Of a DNA stretch of 64,000 nucleotides, positions 1 through 8,680 are shown in pieces (position 1 is the first letter of the stretch; the number at the start of each line of letters is the position of its first letter). The notes beneath the pieces were generated by a model. The model saw only the letters and a list, made by a program, of their open reading frames with translations. It did not search any database and was not told the origin of the DNA. The position numbers and the translations under genes are program-made. The stretch spans positions 806,001 to 870,000 of the forward strand of contig NZ_CP138632.1 in the NCBI RefSeq assembly GCF_036456085.1, written 5' to 3'. The DNA is from Veillonella parvula. GTDB lineage: Bacteria; Bacillota; Negativicutes; Veillonellales; Veillonellaceae.

Positions 1-880
1 AACCAATAGATCCCCCTGCACCAGTAACTAAAACCACTTTATCCTTAAGATATGTTTCAACCTTGGACGTGTCGAGCTGAATCTCATCACGCTCCAACAA
101 GTCCTCGATTGAAACAGGATGTAAATGAGATACAAGAACTTCATCATCAAGTAATTGATACATCCCCGGTAAAATATTGATTTTACATTTTAAAGGAGAA
201 CAGATTTCCATGATTTCTTGAATAATATCTCGCTTCACGGAAGGCATGGCAATAATAATTTCTTCTACCTTATATTTAGCGACTAATGCTGGAATATCTT
301 CACGATTACCGAGAATTCTAAAACCATTCATAAGACGATTATGTTTAAACATGTCATCATCAACATAACCAATCACTCGACGAGAACGCTTATGATATCG
401 TTCAATTTCACGAGCTATAGTTGCACCTGCATCACCGGCTCCTATGATCAATGTATTCACTTGGCCACTTTCACCATCGTCCCCACTGCTATAGTGAAGT
501 GCCACATAATGAAGCAACATACGTCCCATACCAACAGCACCTGTAGTGAGGAACCATGTAATAAAATAGACGGAACGTGGTAATGACTTACCAAATACAA
601 ACATAGAGGAATAGAATAAAGCCGTACCAATTGTAGTCGCTACAAATACTGCTAATACCTCTCGCATCCCTGCATAGCGCCAAATACGTGTATATAAATG
701 CATTATCAAGAACATCAACATATACGAAATAAGTAATAACGGAAGTGCATCCACCATTTGATTAATATATTGAGGTTCTATGTGTCCATCAAATCGAATA
801 AAAAGACTGATAAAAGCAACGATTACAATCGTCACAATATCGGTAATAAACAATATGGATGGTAATAAATATGAACGCAA
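1..880 (-). CDS. CapD/FlaA1-like nucleotide-sugar dehydratase/epimerase, partial (3' end outside window)
   Basis: The reading frame begins at a TTG codon (878-880) preceded by AAGGGGG and runs off the left edge, so only about 293 N-terminal residues are present. The first ~110 residues hold about four hydrophobic segments. Next is a Rossmann-like domain with IIGAGDAGA (~residues 150-160). The frame ends just as a second nucleotide-binding domain starts with VLVTGAGGSIG. This layout is that of the membrane-bound polysaccharide biosynthesis proteins (WbpM/CapD/FlaA1 group) that make modified UDP-GlcNAc precursors for surface glycans. It lies just upstream of a Wza-like export gene on the same strand, which fits a capsule or exopolysaccharide locus. 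The exact reaction cannot be read because the catalytic domain is missing. Confidence 0.85.
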   Translation of the reverse strand, partial: MRSYLLPSILFITDIVTIVIVAFISLFIRFDGHIEPQYINQMVDALPLLLISYMLMFLIMHLYTRIWRYAGMREVLAVFVATTIGTALFYSSMFVFGKSLPRSVYFITWFLTTGAVGMGRMLLHYVALHYSSGDDGESGQVNTLIIGAGDAGATIAREIERYHKRSRRVIGYVDDDMFKHNRLMNGFRILGNREDIPALVAKYKVEEIIIAMPSVKRDIIQEIMEICSPLKCKINILPGMYQLLDDEVLVSHLHPVSIEDLLERDEIQLDTSKVETYLKDKVVLVTGAGGSIG

Positions 881-917
881 AAAAACGCCCCCTTATATGA
901 TAGATATCGCCTTATCT

Positions 918-1661
918 TTAATCCTTACCTATTCGTGATACCATATAAGCCCCTGTTAAGATTGGAGCAATATCACGAGCAAAGTTGATACGACTATTCT
1001 TAGTTAAGTAAAGAATATCACCTTCACGCATGATGTAGTTTTCAGACATATCTCCAGTTTGTAAAATACGATTTAAATTGATAGGAATCGGTTTCTCTGG
1101 ATTATCTTGATGAATCAAGTAAATTTTCTTCTTTGCTGTATCCCAGTTAAAACTACCTGCAGCCCCAATCGCATCAATAACTGTACTAGATTTAGTCAAC
1201 GTATAGGCGCCAGGCTTATTAATTTCACCAAATACATATACGCGAACACCGCCCAATTTCGATACATTTACTGTGATATCAGGATTAATGATATAACGAG
1301 ACAAACCTTGCTGTAATTCAGCTGTAAATTCATCTACAGTTAAGCCATCTGCTTTTACAGCACCAACCATAGGAAACGATACATATCCATCTGGTCTGAC
1401 AGTATACACAATGTCATTACCATTACGCGTACCAAGCTCTGCCTGCTGAACCACTTGAATATTCAGTTCATCGCCTTGACGCAGACGATATTCTTTATCA
1501 GAGCTAATTACAGATGCACTATTTTCCAATGGTGCATGGCCTTCCATTTGTACATTCTTAGCATTATAAGGCTGATTAGTATTTATATTAACTGGTGCAG
1601 CCATAGCCATTGTTGTAGTACATAAGAATGTAGCCATCATCATATACTGTTTCTTCTTCAT
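918..1661 (-). CDS. Wza-type polysaccharide export protein (SLBB domain)
   Basis: The ATG at 1659-1661 was chosen because AAAGAGGT lies a few bases upstream; an ORF start seven codons earlier lacks this and would spoil the signal peptide. Residues 1-22 form a signal peptide ending AMA. There is no convincing lipobox, unlike E. coli Wza. The segment with YRLRQGDELNIQV and VRPDGYVSFPMVG is the polysaccharide export (Poly_export) domain. VRVYVFGEINKPGAYTL starts a SLBB domain. The protein should sit in the periplasm or outer membrane and take part in exporting surface polysaccharide. At 247 residues it is shorter than Wza (about 380), which is common in this group. It is probably co-transcribed with the enzyme to its left. 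Confidence 0.88.
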   Translation of the reverse strand: MKKKQYMMMATFLCTTTMAMAAPVNINTNQPYNAKNVQMEGHAPLENSASVISSDKEYRLRQGDELNIQVVQQAELGTRNGNDIVYTVRPDGYVSFPMVGAVKADGLTVDEFTAELQQGLSRYIINPDITVNVSKLGGVRVYVFGEINKPGAYTLTKSSTVIDAIGAAGSFNWDTAKKKIYLIHQDNPEKPIPINLNRILQTGDMSENYIMREGDILYLTKNSRINFARDIAPILTGAYMVSRIGKD

Positions 1662-1682
1662 ACTTACCTCTTTTTTATTCAA

Positions 1683-2069
1683 CTTATTTAATTCATCACT
1701 TAATTATTGATGTATCTTATATCTAAAAAATCAGTCATGCTATTTTATCATTTTTTTAAATATACTTCTACAAATCTAGTATCTTCCAGGCGAACTTCAT
1801 ATAATCTTCAACAACAATTCCCTAAAAATACAGTATTTTCAATATATGTTCATTAATTATTATTTGCTTTTTTCATTCTTAATTCACTAGATTTATTATT
1901 GATTATCTTAAAAATAATAAAAAATTTATAAACTCACTTCATTATCAGCTCACATAGTGCTGCTATTTCTATCAGAATTAGTGATAAAAAATAAGGTGTA
2001 TATACTAGAAATCTAGTATATACACCTTATTCAAAGTTTTTGACAATAATGATCGCTTTATATAATTAC
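1683..2069. other. AT-rich intergenic stretch with no gene
   Basis: No coding frame with a ribosome binding site is visible on either strand. The left part must hold the promoter of the Wza-like gene, but no hexamer pair stands out. The right end holds the liv operon terminator (listed separately). Confidence 0.6.
1983..2031 (-). terminator. Rho-independent terminator of the liv operon
   Basis: A perfect 20-bp inverted repeat (arms 1990-2009 and 2012-2031, two-base centre) lies 39 bases past the livF stop. On the minus strand it is followed by a T-rich run (complement of 1983-1992). The stem is unusually long and AT-rich. Confidence 0.85.
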
Positions 2070-2780
2070 TTATTCAACACGACCGCCTAAATAAGCTTCC
2101 ATAACACGAGGATTATGGCGAACTTCATCAGCAGATCCAGATAATACCATTTTACCAGTCTCTAAAACATACGCATAATCAGCAATCTTCAATGCTTGAC
2201 GTACATTTTGTTCTACTAAAAGAACTGTTGTTCCATCGGCACTAATTTCTTTAATGGTTTCAAAAATCTCATTTACTACTAAAGGCGCAAGCCCCATAGA
2301 TGGTTCGTCTAGTAATAACAACTTTGGACGAGCCATAAGTGCACGGCCAATAGCTAGCATTTGCTGTTGACCACCAGATAAAGTACCACCCAATTGATAG
2401 CTTCGTTCATCAAGAATAGGGAATCGTTTAAATACCTTTTTGATATCTGCTTCGATTTCTTTATCTTTACGTGTATAAGCACCCATTTCAAGGTTCTCAT
2501 AAACACTCATATCTTGTAGTATTTGACGCCCTTCAGGAACTAAAGAGATACCATTCTGTACAACTTGATGAGTTTGACGACTCGTAATATCTTGACCTTC
2601 AAAAATCACTCGACCAGATGTGGGTTTTACAAGTCCCATAATAGTCTTCATCGTAGTAGTCTTACCAGCACCATTAGCACCAATAAGAGATACAATCGAA
2701 CCTTGTGGAACCTCTAGGCTTATATCTTTTAGGGCTGTAATATGTCCATAACCAGCCACAATATTTTCTAGTTTTAACAT
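2070..2780 (-). CDS. livF: Branched-chain amino acid ABC transporter ATP-binding protein LivF
   Basis: 236 residues, normal for LivF. Walker A is GANGAGKTT (~35-43), the ABC signature is LSGGQQQM (~134), and Walker B LLLLDEPSMGLAP follows. The C-terminal VLETGKMVLSGSADEV is typical of LivF. It is the second cytoplasmic ATPase of the high-affinity importer for leucine, isoleucine, valine or related amino acids. Its start is one base past the livG stop, with the GAGGTG ribosome site inside the livG 3' end, so translation is probably coupled. It is the last gene of the liv operon. Confidence 0.95.
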   Translation of the reverse strand: MLKLENIVAGYGHITALKDISLEVPQGSIVSLIGANGAGKTTTMKTIMGLVKPTSGRVIFEGQDITSRQTHQVVQNGISLVPEGRQILQDMSVYENLEMGAYTRKDKEIEADIKKVFKRFPILDERSYQLGGTLSGGQQQMLAIGRALMARPKLLLLDEPSMGLAPLVVNEIFETIKEISADGTTVLLVEQNVRQALKIADYAYVLETGKMVLSGSADEVRHNPRVMEAYLGGRVE

Positions 2781-2781
2781 A

Positions 2782-3543
2782 TTACACCTCTTCTTTACCT
2801 AAGTATGCTTCAATTACAGCTTCATTATTTTGAATTTCTTGAGGTGTACCTTCAGCAATTTTCTTGCCAAAGTTAAGTACTACCAAACGATCACAGATAT
2901 TCATCATCAATTCCATGGCATGTTCAATAACCACAACGGTAATACCTAGATCACGAATCTTGCCAATCAATTGACGCAAAACTTCAGTTTCACTATCATT
3001 CATACCGGCTGCCGGTTCATCAAGCAAGATTAACTGAGGATGTGTCGCTAAGGCACGGGCAATTTCAAGACGACGTTGCTTACCATACGGTAATGATGTG
3101 GCAACCTCTTCCGCATCTTCTTCAAGCCCTACAAGCTTTAAAAACTCATAGGCAATACCACGGCAACGTTCTTCTTCAATACGTTGACGTTTTGTTTTCA
3201 AGAAGCTAGATAGGAATCCAGAGCCAGTGCGACAATGCATACCGGTTAATACAGTTTCAAGAGCTGTCATATTGCCAAAGAGACGAATATTTTGGAATGT
3301 ACGAGCAATACCCATTTCAACAGTTCTATGAGGCTTAATCCCTACAGCAGACATACCATCAAAAACAATTTCGCCCGAACTTACTGGGAATACACCTGTA
3401 ATCAAGTTGAACAGTGTCGTCTTACCAGCACCATTTGGACCAATAACACCAAATACTTCACCTTGTTTAACGCCAAAAGATACTCCTGTGAGGGCTGCAA
3501 CGCCACCAAAGCTTTTACTTACGTCATTTAATTCTAATAGCAT
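2782..3543 (-). CDS. livG: Branched-chain amino acid ABC transporter ATP-binding protein LivG
   Basis: 253 residues with Walker A GPNGAGKTT (~35), a family-typical ARTFQNIRLFGNMTALE segment (~83-99), and Walker B LILLDEPAAGMN (~170). The C-terminal extension after the H-loop (VIEHAMELMM) is the part that distinguishes LivG-type ATPases. It works as a heterodimer with LivF on the LivHM permease. GGAGGG precedes the ATG. An 11-base gap separates it from livM. Confidence 0.95.
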   Translation of the reverse strand: MLLELNDVSKSFGGVAALTGVSFGVKQGEVFGVIGPNGAGKTTLFNLITGVFPVSSGEIVFDGMSAVGIKPHRTVEMGIARTFQNIRLFGNMTALETVLTGMHCRTGSGFLSSFLKTKRQRIEEERCRGIAYEFLKLVGLEEDAEEVATSLPYGKQRRLEIARALATHPQLILLDEPAAGMNDSETEVLRQLIGKIRDLGITVVVIEHAMELMMNICDRLVVLNFGKKIAEGTPQEIQNNEAVIEAYLGKEEV

Positions 3544-3554
3544 TCAGTTCCCTC

Positions 3555-4568
3555 CTATCCTTGTTTTTCTTCTTGTTGTTTGCGTTTATATGCTTCAAAA
3601 CGTTCTGTCAACACTTGTGATTCAGGAATATATGGAGCCTTTTTAAAGCCTAATTTGCGACTAATTTTGTCTACCATCGATTCTGTCAGAATACCATCTG
3701 GACGAACTGCCATCAAAATGACTAGTAATGCACCATAGATGATGTCCCGATAATCGGATAAGAAACGCAATACTTCTGGCAATAATGTAAGAATAAAGGA
3801 ACCTAATACGGAACCCCATACTACATTAGAACCACCAAATACAGGGAATAATAAGATTTGTACTACCTTATGGTAACTAAAGTCTGTAGGATTGATAAAG
3901 TTTGTAATATGCGCATACAAACCACCGCCAATACCAGCGATGAAAGCACCAATGATAAAGGCCATCATCTTATAGTATACAACGTTAATCCCCATCAATT
4001 CTGCTGCATGATCATCAGCCTTAATCGCTGCAAAGGCACGGCCCACACGACTATTATTGATTCGTACACAAAAGGCAATAATCAATACTAAAATAGCTAA
4101 CAAAATAATGATAGCCATTAGATTGCCCCATGCAACAGCATCAATGCCCATTAAACCATCGATATCAAGTTCATAGGCTAAGTTTGTTAATTCTTGAGGA
4201 ATGGATGGAATACCAGAAAGGCCTAATGCACCATTAGTAATATCCAAGTTCAAGAAAATAACACGCACAACTTCGCCAAAACCAAGAGTAGCAATGGCAA
4301 GATATAATCCGCGAAGACGTGTTGTTGGTAAACCGATAATAACGGCTACAAGGCTAGCAACTAAGCCACCAATGATAATGCCTAAAACGATAGGCAAATC
4401 AGCTTTCAAAGAAAGGATAGCGCCTACATATGCACCAACGCTCATAAAGCCAGCAGCCCCTAAAGAAAGCTGACCACTTGCAAGTGTGAAATAAATTGAA
4501 ATACCCATGATGGCATTGATGATGAAAAACATCACGATCTGTAGATAATACGGGTTCAATAAATCCAT
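3555..4568 (-). CDS. livM: Branched-chain amino acid ABC transporter permease LivM
   Basis: 337 residues with about nine hydrophobic segments. The N-terminal LASGQLSLGAAGFMSVGAY and the cytoplasmic loop RAFAAIKADDHAAELMGI are the conserved LivM features, the loop being the coupling region for the ATPase. The charged tail (residues ~300-337) is hydrophilic. The start overlaps the livH stop by one base (TAATG), a sign of translational coupling. Confidence 0.94.
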   Translation of the reverse strand: MDLLNPYYLQIVMFFIINAIMGISIYFTLASGQLSLGAAGFMSVGAYVGAILSLKADLPIVLGIIIGGLVASLVAVIIGLPTTRLRGLYLAIATLGFGEVVRVIFLNLDITNGALGLSGIPSIPQELTNLAYELDIDGLMGIDAVAWGNLMAIIILLAILVLIIAFCVRINNSRVGRAFAAIKADDHAAELMGINVVYYKMMAFIIGAFIAGIGGGLYAHITNFINPTDFSYHKVVQILLFPVFGGSNVVWGSVLGSFILTLLPEVLRFLSDYRDIIYGALLVILMAVRPDGILTESMVDKISRKLGFKKAPYIPESQVLTERFEAYKRKQQEEKQG

Positions 4569-5449
4569 TATGGTCTCCCCCCTTTATCTTTAGATCCAAA
4601 CAAGCCTTGTGGGCGCCAGAATAATAATAGGATGATGAGACCAAAGGCCACAGCATCACGGAATGTAGATGCGCCATATGCAACAGAGAAGATTTCTGCT
4701 ACGCCTAAAATGAAGCCGCCAACCATGGCACCTGTAATATTACCAAGGCCACCTAAGATAAGTACTGCAAGGCCTTTAAAGCCTATAATAACCCCCATCG
4801 TAGGCTCAATAGCATTAAAGGACAAGCCTACCAACACGCCTGCAGCAGCACCTAAAGCAGATGCAATCATAACTGTAACAGATATAATCATTGTTGGATT
4901 AATACCCAAGAGAGCTGCTGTTTCCGTACTCATAGATACAGCGCGAATAGCCTTACCAATCTTAGTTTTCTTAATAACTATATTAAGAATCAGCATTAAA
5001 ACAATAGAAACGCCTAAGCCAATAATTTGTACCATGGAAATTTTGAAAGCTCCAAAGTCGATTAGGCCACCAATATAGTCTGGTGGGAACGATCTAGTTT
5101 GAGGGCCCCAAAGCAATAATGCCAAACTTTCAAGGAAAATAGAAACACCAATGGTACTAATAAGTGGTGCCAAGTGAGACACCTTTTTCTTACGAAGTGG
5201 ACGAAGCGCCACAAATTCTAAAAGATAACCAAGGATAGCACCGACAGCCATAGCTACGATAAGGGCTACAAAAATGTTAACGTCAAAAACAGTTACCATA
5301 AAAAGACCAACGAAGGCACCTATCATAAAGATGCCTCCGTGAGCCATGTTGATAATATTCAAAACACCGAACACTAGTGTTAAGCCAATAGCGAGTACAG
5401 CATATAAGCTACCGAGGGTTAACCCGTTAACTAATTGTTGTAAAAACAC
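4568..5449 (-). CDS. livH: Branched-chain amino acid ABC transporter permease LivH
   Basis: 293 residues, integral membrane. The N-terminal NGLTLGSLYAVLAIGLTLVFG and NMAHGGIFMIGAF are family hallmarks, and the loop GKAIRAVSMSTETAALLGI is the ATPase-coupling motif. The start is a GTG codon behind TTGAGGT. It pairs with LivM to form the inner-membrane channel. Fourteen bases separate it from livK. Confidence 0.94.
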   Translation of the reverse strand: MFLQQLVNGLTLGSLYAVLAIGLTLVFGVLNIINMAHGGIFMIGAFVGLFMVTVFDVNIFVALIVAMAVGAILGYLLEFVALRPLRKKKVSHLAPLISTIGVSIFLESLALLLWGPQTRSFPPDYIGGLIDFGAFKISMVQIIGLGVSIVLMLILNIVIKKTKIGKAIRAVSMSTETAALLGINPTMIISVTVMIASALGAAAGVLVGLSFNAIEPTMGVIIGFKGLAVLILGGLGNITGAMVGGFILGVAEIFSVAYGASTFRDAVAFGLIILLLFWRPQGLFGSKDKGGRP

Positions 5450-5463
5450 TATACTACCTCAAC

Positions 5464-6612
5464 TTATTTTGTTAATGCGTCAAATTGACCGTTTTTAATT
5501 TGTAATACTTGAACTTCCATGGAAGGATCGCGCTTTTCGTTGAACTTGAATTGACCAGTTACACCAACGAAGTCAGCAATATTTTTCAATGCTTCTCGGA
5601 ATTTTTCGCGATCTGTTGTGGAGCCGGCTTTTTTCAAAGCTGCTTCATAGAGGTATACCGCATCATAAGCTTGAGCTGCGAATTGGTCTGGTTCTTTACC
5701 GTATTTATCTTTATAAGCTTTACGGAAGTCTTTTACCTTTTGATCGTCTTTATTAGGGAACCATGGCGTACCAACAATAACACCATTAGCAGCATCGCCA
5801 GCAATTTTAATAAATTGTGGGCTATTGAAGCCATTGGAACCAACTACAGGTTGATTCATACCCATTTCACGCATTTTTTTCATGATTAATGCGCCTTCTT
5901 GGTAAAGAGAAGCAACTACGATAACATCAGGTTTTGCTTGTTGAATCTTAGTTAATTGTGCAGAGAAATCAGTATCTTTATCTGCAAATGTTTCAGTATC
6001 AACGATTTGTACGCCTTCAGATTCCAATGCTTTACGAGCTGTATTATTTACAGATACCATTTGGTCATTATTATTGGAGTACATAATAGCTGCAGTTTTG
6101 AAGCCTAAAGTTTTATGTGCTTCTTTAATTGCAGTATCTACTGCCAAGGATTCAGGTACAGCATTACGGAAAATGTAATCGCCGATATCTGTAATACCTT
6201 CAGCAGTTGTAGATGTACCAAGAGCTACGATTTTACTTTTGTTTGCTACAGGACCAGCTGCCATCATTTCACCAGATAACATTGGGCCGATAACAGCTAC
6301 AACTTTATCCTTAGAAATTACTTTATTCATTGCATTAATTGCTTCGTTTTTATCACCTTTAGTATCTTCTACTAATAAGTTAATTTTTACAGCATTTGCA
6401 TCAGCGTTAATTTCGCTTACTGCCAATTCTGCACCAGCTTTAATGGACTCACCATATGCGGCTGCACCACCAGTTGTTGTTGTCAACAATGCGATTTTAG
6501 CTTCATTGCTATTTGCATTACCTGCATCTTTATTACTGCCACAACCAGCAGCAACTGCCATTACACCAGCAAGGCCAAAAATGGCTGCTTTTTTTAACAT
6601 GGATTTATTCAT
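5464..6612 (-). CDS. livK: Branched-chain amino acid substrate-binding lipoprotein (LivK/LivJ family)
   Basis: 382 residues. The N-terminus has a lipoprotein signal with lipobox AAGC (Cys ~24), so the protein is probably anchored to the membrane facing the periplasm. The mature part starts EAKIALLTTTTGGAAAYGES and contains KDKVVAVIGPMLSGEM, both typical of periplasmic-binding protein type 1 of the Leu/Ile/Val family. AAGGAAGGG stands six bases before the ATG. It is the first gene of the liv operon, directly behind a good promoter. Actual ligand (branched-chain amino acid, amide or other) is not shown by the sequence. Confidence 0.94.
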   Translation of the reverse strand: MNKSMLKKAAIFGLAGVMAVAAGCGSNKDAGNANSNEAKIALLTTTTGGAAAYGESIKAGAELAVSEINADANAVKINLLVEDTKGDKNEAINAMNKVISKDKVVAVIGPMLSGEMMAAGPVANKSKIVALGTSTTAEGITDIGDYIFRNAVPESLAVDTAIKEAHKTLGFKTAAIMYSNNNDQMVSVNNTARKALESEGVQIVDTETFADKDTDFSAQLTKIQQAKPDVIVVASLYQEGALIMKKMREMGMNQPVVGSNGFNSPQFIKIAGDAANGVIVGTPWFPNKDDQKVKDFRKAYKDKYGKEPDQFAAQAYDAVYLYEAALKKAGSTTDREKFREALKNIADFVGVTGQFKFNEKRDPSMEVQVLQIKNGQFDALTK

Positions 6613-6655
6613 GCTACACCCTTCCTTTGAAACATAAAACTTTGATTCTATACCT

Positions 6656-6685
6656 ATATTATGAGAAATTTCAATCTTTTGTCAA
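6656..6685 (-). promoter_or_regulatory. Promoter of the liv operon
   Basis: On the minus strand a perfect -35 TTGACA (6680-6685) is followed by a -10 region CATAAT/TAATAT (6656-6663) at 16 or 18 bases. It lies about 45 bases before the livK start. Confidence 0.7.
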
Positions 6686-6732
6686 TTAAAAGAAAATGAT
6701 TTTAATTCCTTAATAATATATACATTAAAAAG

Positions 6733-8652
6733 CTATTCACATAGCCGTTCCCACTTCTCATATAATGAATCCAACTCAGTTTGAGTCTCTTCAATTTGTA
6801 TGGAAATTTTAGACATTTCATCTAAATCTTGCTGAACTACAGGATTCGCTAATTGCACTTCATACATCTTCATCGTCGCCTCTAAACGAGCAATTTCAGC
6901 TTCTACCTCAGCTAATTGTTTTTCTACCATATAAGCATTTGGCTTCTTCTGATTTTCCTCTATAGTTTCTGATGCTGAAAGCATTGACTCATTAGTAGGA
7001 GTAGCTTTACTATCACGCTTACTTCTCTCAGAGTTTTTCTCATTAGCTAATGCTAATAAGTCTTCTTTCTCTTTCAGCTTTTCCTTATAGTATGAATAAT
7101 TACCGAGGTACTCTGTAATTTTACCTTCATCTAGAATTACTGTTTTTGTAGAAACTTGATCTAAGAAGTATCTATCATGAGAAATAATAAAGCAAGTCCC
7201 TTCAAATTGTTGTAATGCTCTTTCTACGATTTCTCGTGTAGGAATATCTAAATGGTTTGTCGGTTCATCTAAAATTAGGAAATTATCGCCTTGAAGAAAT
7301 AACTTAAGCAAAGCTAAACGAGCGCGCTCACCACCAGATAATTCACCTACTAGCTTAAATACATCATCACCTTTAAATAAGAACGACCCAAGCACATTAC
7401 GCGCCTTATCCTCACTGTAGTTAAAGTGATTCATAATCTCTTCTACTACCTGCCAAGAATCGTGCAACTCTTCGTGCTCTTGTGAGAAGTAACCCACTTG
7501 TACCCGATTGCCAATATCTACATGACCATTTTCAGGGAATAATTCTCCTACAATAGTTTTCACCAGTGTAGACTTACCAGCTCCATTAGGCCCGATAAGT
7601 GCTACGGATTCACCACGTCGAACAACAAGAGAGATATCATTAATAATACGACTTTCACCATATCCTACAGATAAGCGATCTAGTACTAAAACCTTATCGG
7701 CACTCATTGCTGCAGGAGGGAACGAAAATTGTAAATGATGTGAAGTAACAGGTGCCTCTAGACGTTCTAATCGATTAAGTTGGGACTGACGACCACGAGC
7801 CATTTTAGACTTGATACCAGCACGGTATTTATCTATATAAGCCTCTGTTTTCTTAATGTACTCCTGTTGTTTTTCATAAGCCACCATATCTGCCTTTAAG
7901 CGTTCATCCCGTTGTTGAATATACCGACTATAGTTACCGCGATAGGTTGTAGCCTTATGATTATCTAACTCTACAACACCTGTGACAATACGGTCTAAAA
8001 AATACCGGTCATGACTTACAATGAGAATTCCACCCTGATAGGCAGATAGGTACCCCTCTAACCACTCCAGCATATCCATATCTAAATGGTTAGTTGGTTC
8101 GTCTAAGAATAAAAAATCGGGACTACGTACTAATGCTTTAGCTAAGTTAATACGTGTTTTTTGACCACCTGAAAATGCATTAGCCGGCTTATCTAAGTCA
8201 TCGTCAGTAAAACCAAGACCATAGACTATGCGCTTTGTCTTTTGCTCGTAGTCATACCCGCCTAACCATTCTAGACGATTCTGTAAATAATCTAAGCGTT
8301 GTAAATCCGATTCGCTAGCCTCTTCAGATTCCAATCGACTAGTGAGTTCTTTTAATTGTTTTTCCAATGCATGAACATCGGCCCAAGCCTTTTCTATTTC
8401 CGTAGCAAGGCTATCATCCCCCAGATTTACATCTTGTTGTAAATAGCCAATACTAGCAACAGGCGACTTGACTACATTACCTTCATCCAGCTCTTCATAG
8501 CCTAATATGCACTTTAACAAGGTAGATTTTCCAGCCCCATTAGGGCCTACCAAGGCGAGTCGATCCCCTTCTTTTAACTCAAAGGACACATTGGAAAATA
8601 CTTGGCGCACTCCAAACGATTTTCCAAGGCCTATCATTCGAATGCGTTCCAT
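6733..8652 (-). CDS. ABC-F family ATPase (ribosome-associated, Uup/YfmR/YdiF type)
   Basis: 639 residues with two ABC cassettes and no membrane segments. Cassette 1: GPNGAGKSTLLK (~35) with FSGGQKTRINLAKAL and FLFLDEPTNHLDMD. Cassette 2: GPNGAGKSTLVK with LSGGERARLALLKLF and FLILDEPTNHLDIP. The linker (~240-310) is charged and carries KSKMARGRQSQLNRLE, the P-site-tRNA-interaction-motif region. The C-terminus is a coiled coil (~530-639). These proteins act on the ribosome, relieving stalls or giving antibiotic tolerance, but this cannot be decided here. It follows the secretin gene by 28 bases on the same strand and may be co-transcribed. Confidence 0.92.
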   Translation of the reverse strand: MERIRMIGLGKSFGVRQVFSNVSFELKEGDRLALVGPNGAGKSTLLKCILGYEELDEGNVVKSPVASIGYLQQDVNLGDDSLATEIEKAWADVHALEKQLKELTSRLESEEASESDLQRLDYLQNRLEWLGGYDYEQKTKRIVYGLGFTDDDLDKPANAFSGGQKTRINLAKALVRSPDFLFLDEPTNHLDMDMLEWLEGYLSAYQGGILIVSHDRYFLDRIVTGVVELDNHKATTYRGNYSRYIQQRDERLKADMVAYEKQQEYIKKTEAYIDKYRAGIKSKMARGRQSQLNRLERLEAPVTSHHLQFSFPPAAMSADKVLVLDRLSVGYGESRIINDISLVVRRGESVALIGPNGAGKSTLVKTIVGELFPENGHVDIGNRVQVGYFSQEHEELHDSWQVVEEIMNHFNYSEDKARNVLGSFLFKGDDVFKLVGELSGGERARLALLKLFLQGDNFLILDEPTNHLDIPTREIVERALQQFEGTCFIISHDRYFLDQVSTKTVILDEGKITEYLGNYSYYKEKLKEKEDLLALANEKNSERSKRDSKATPTNESMLSASETIEENQKKPNAYMVEKQLAEVEAEIARLEATMKMYEVQLANPVVQQDLDEMSKISIQIEETQTELDSLYEKWERLCE

Positions 8653-8680
8653 TCACAACCTCCTAATCATTTACTCTTCA

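Noticed and set aside
1990-2031. 20-bp perfect inverted repeat as a possible insertion-sequence end
   Set aside because: The arms are joined by two bases and flanked by a T-run on the minus strand, next to the liv operon end; a terminator explains it fully.
4632-5078. Plus-strand ORF of 148 codons opposite livH
   Set aside because: It is an antisense shadow of a conserved membrane gene, with no ribosome site or recognisable domain.
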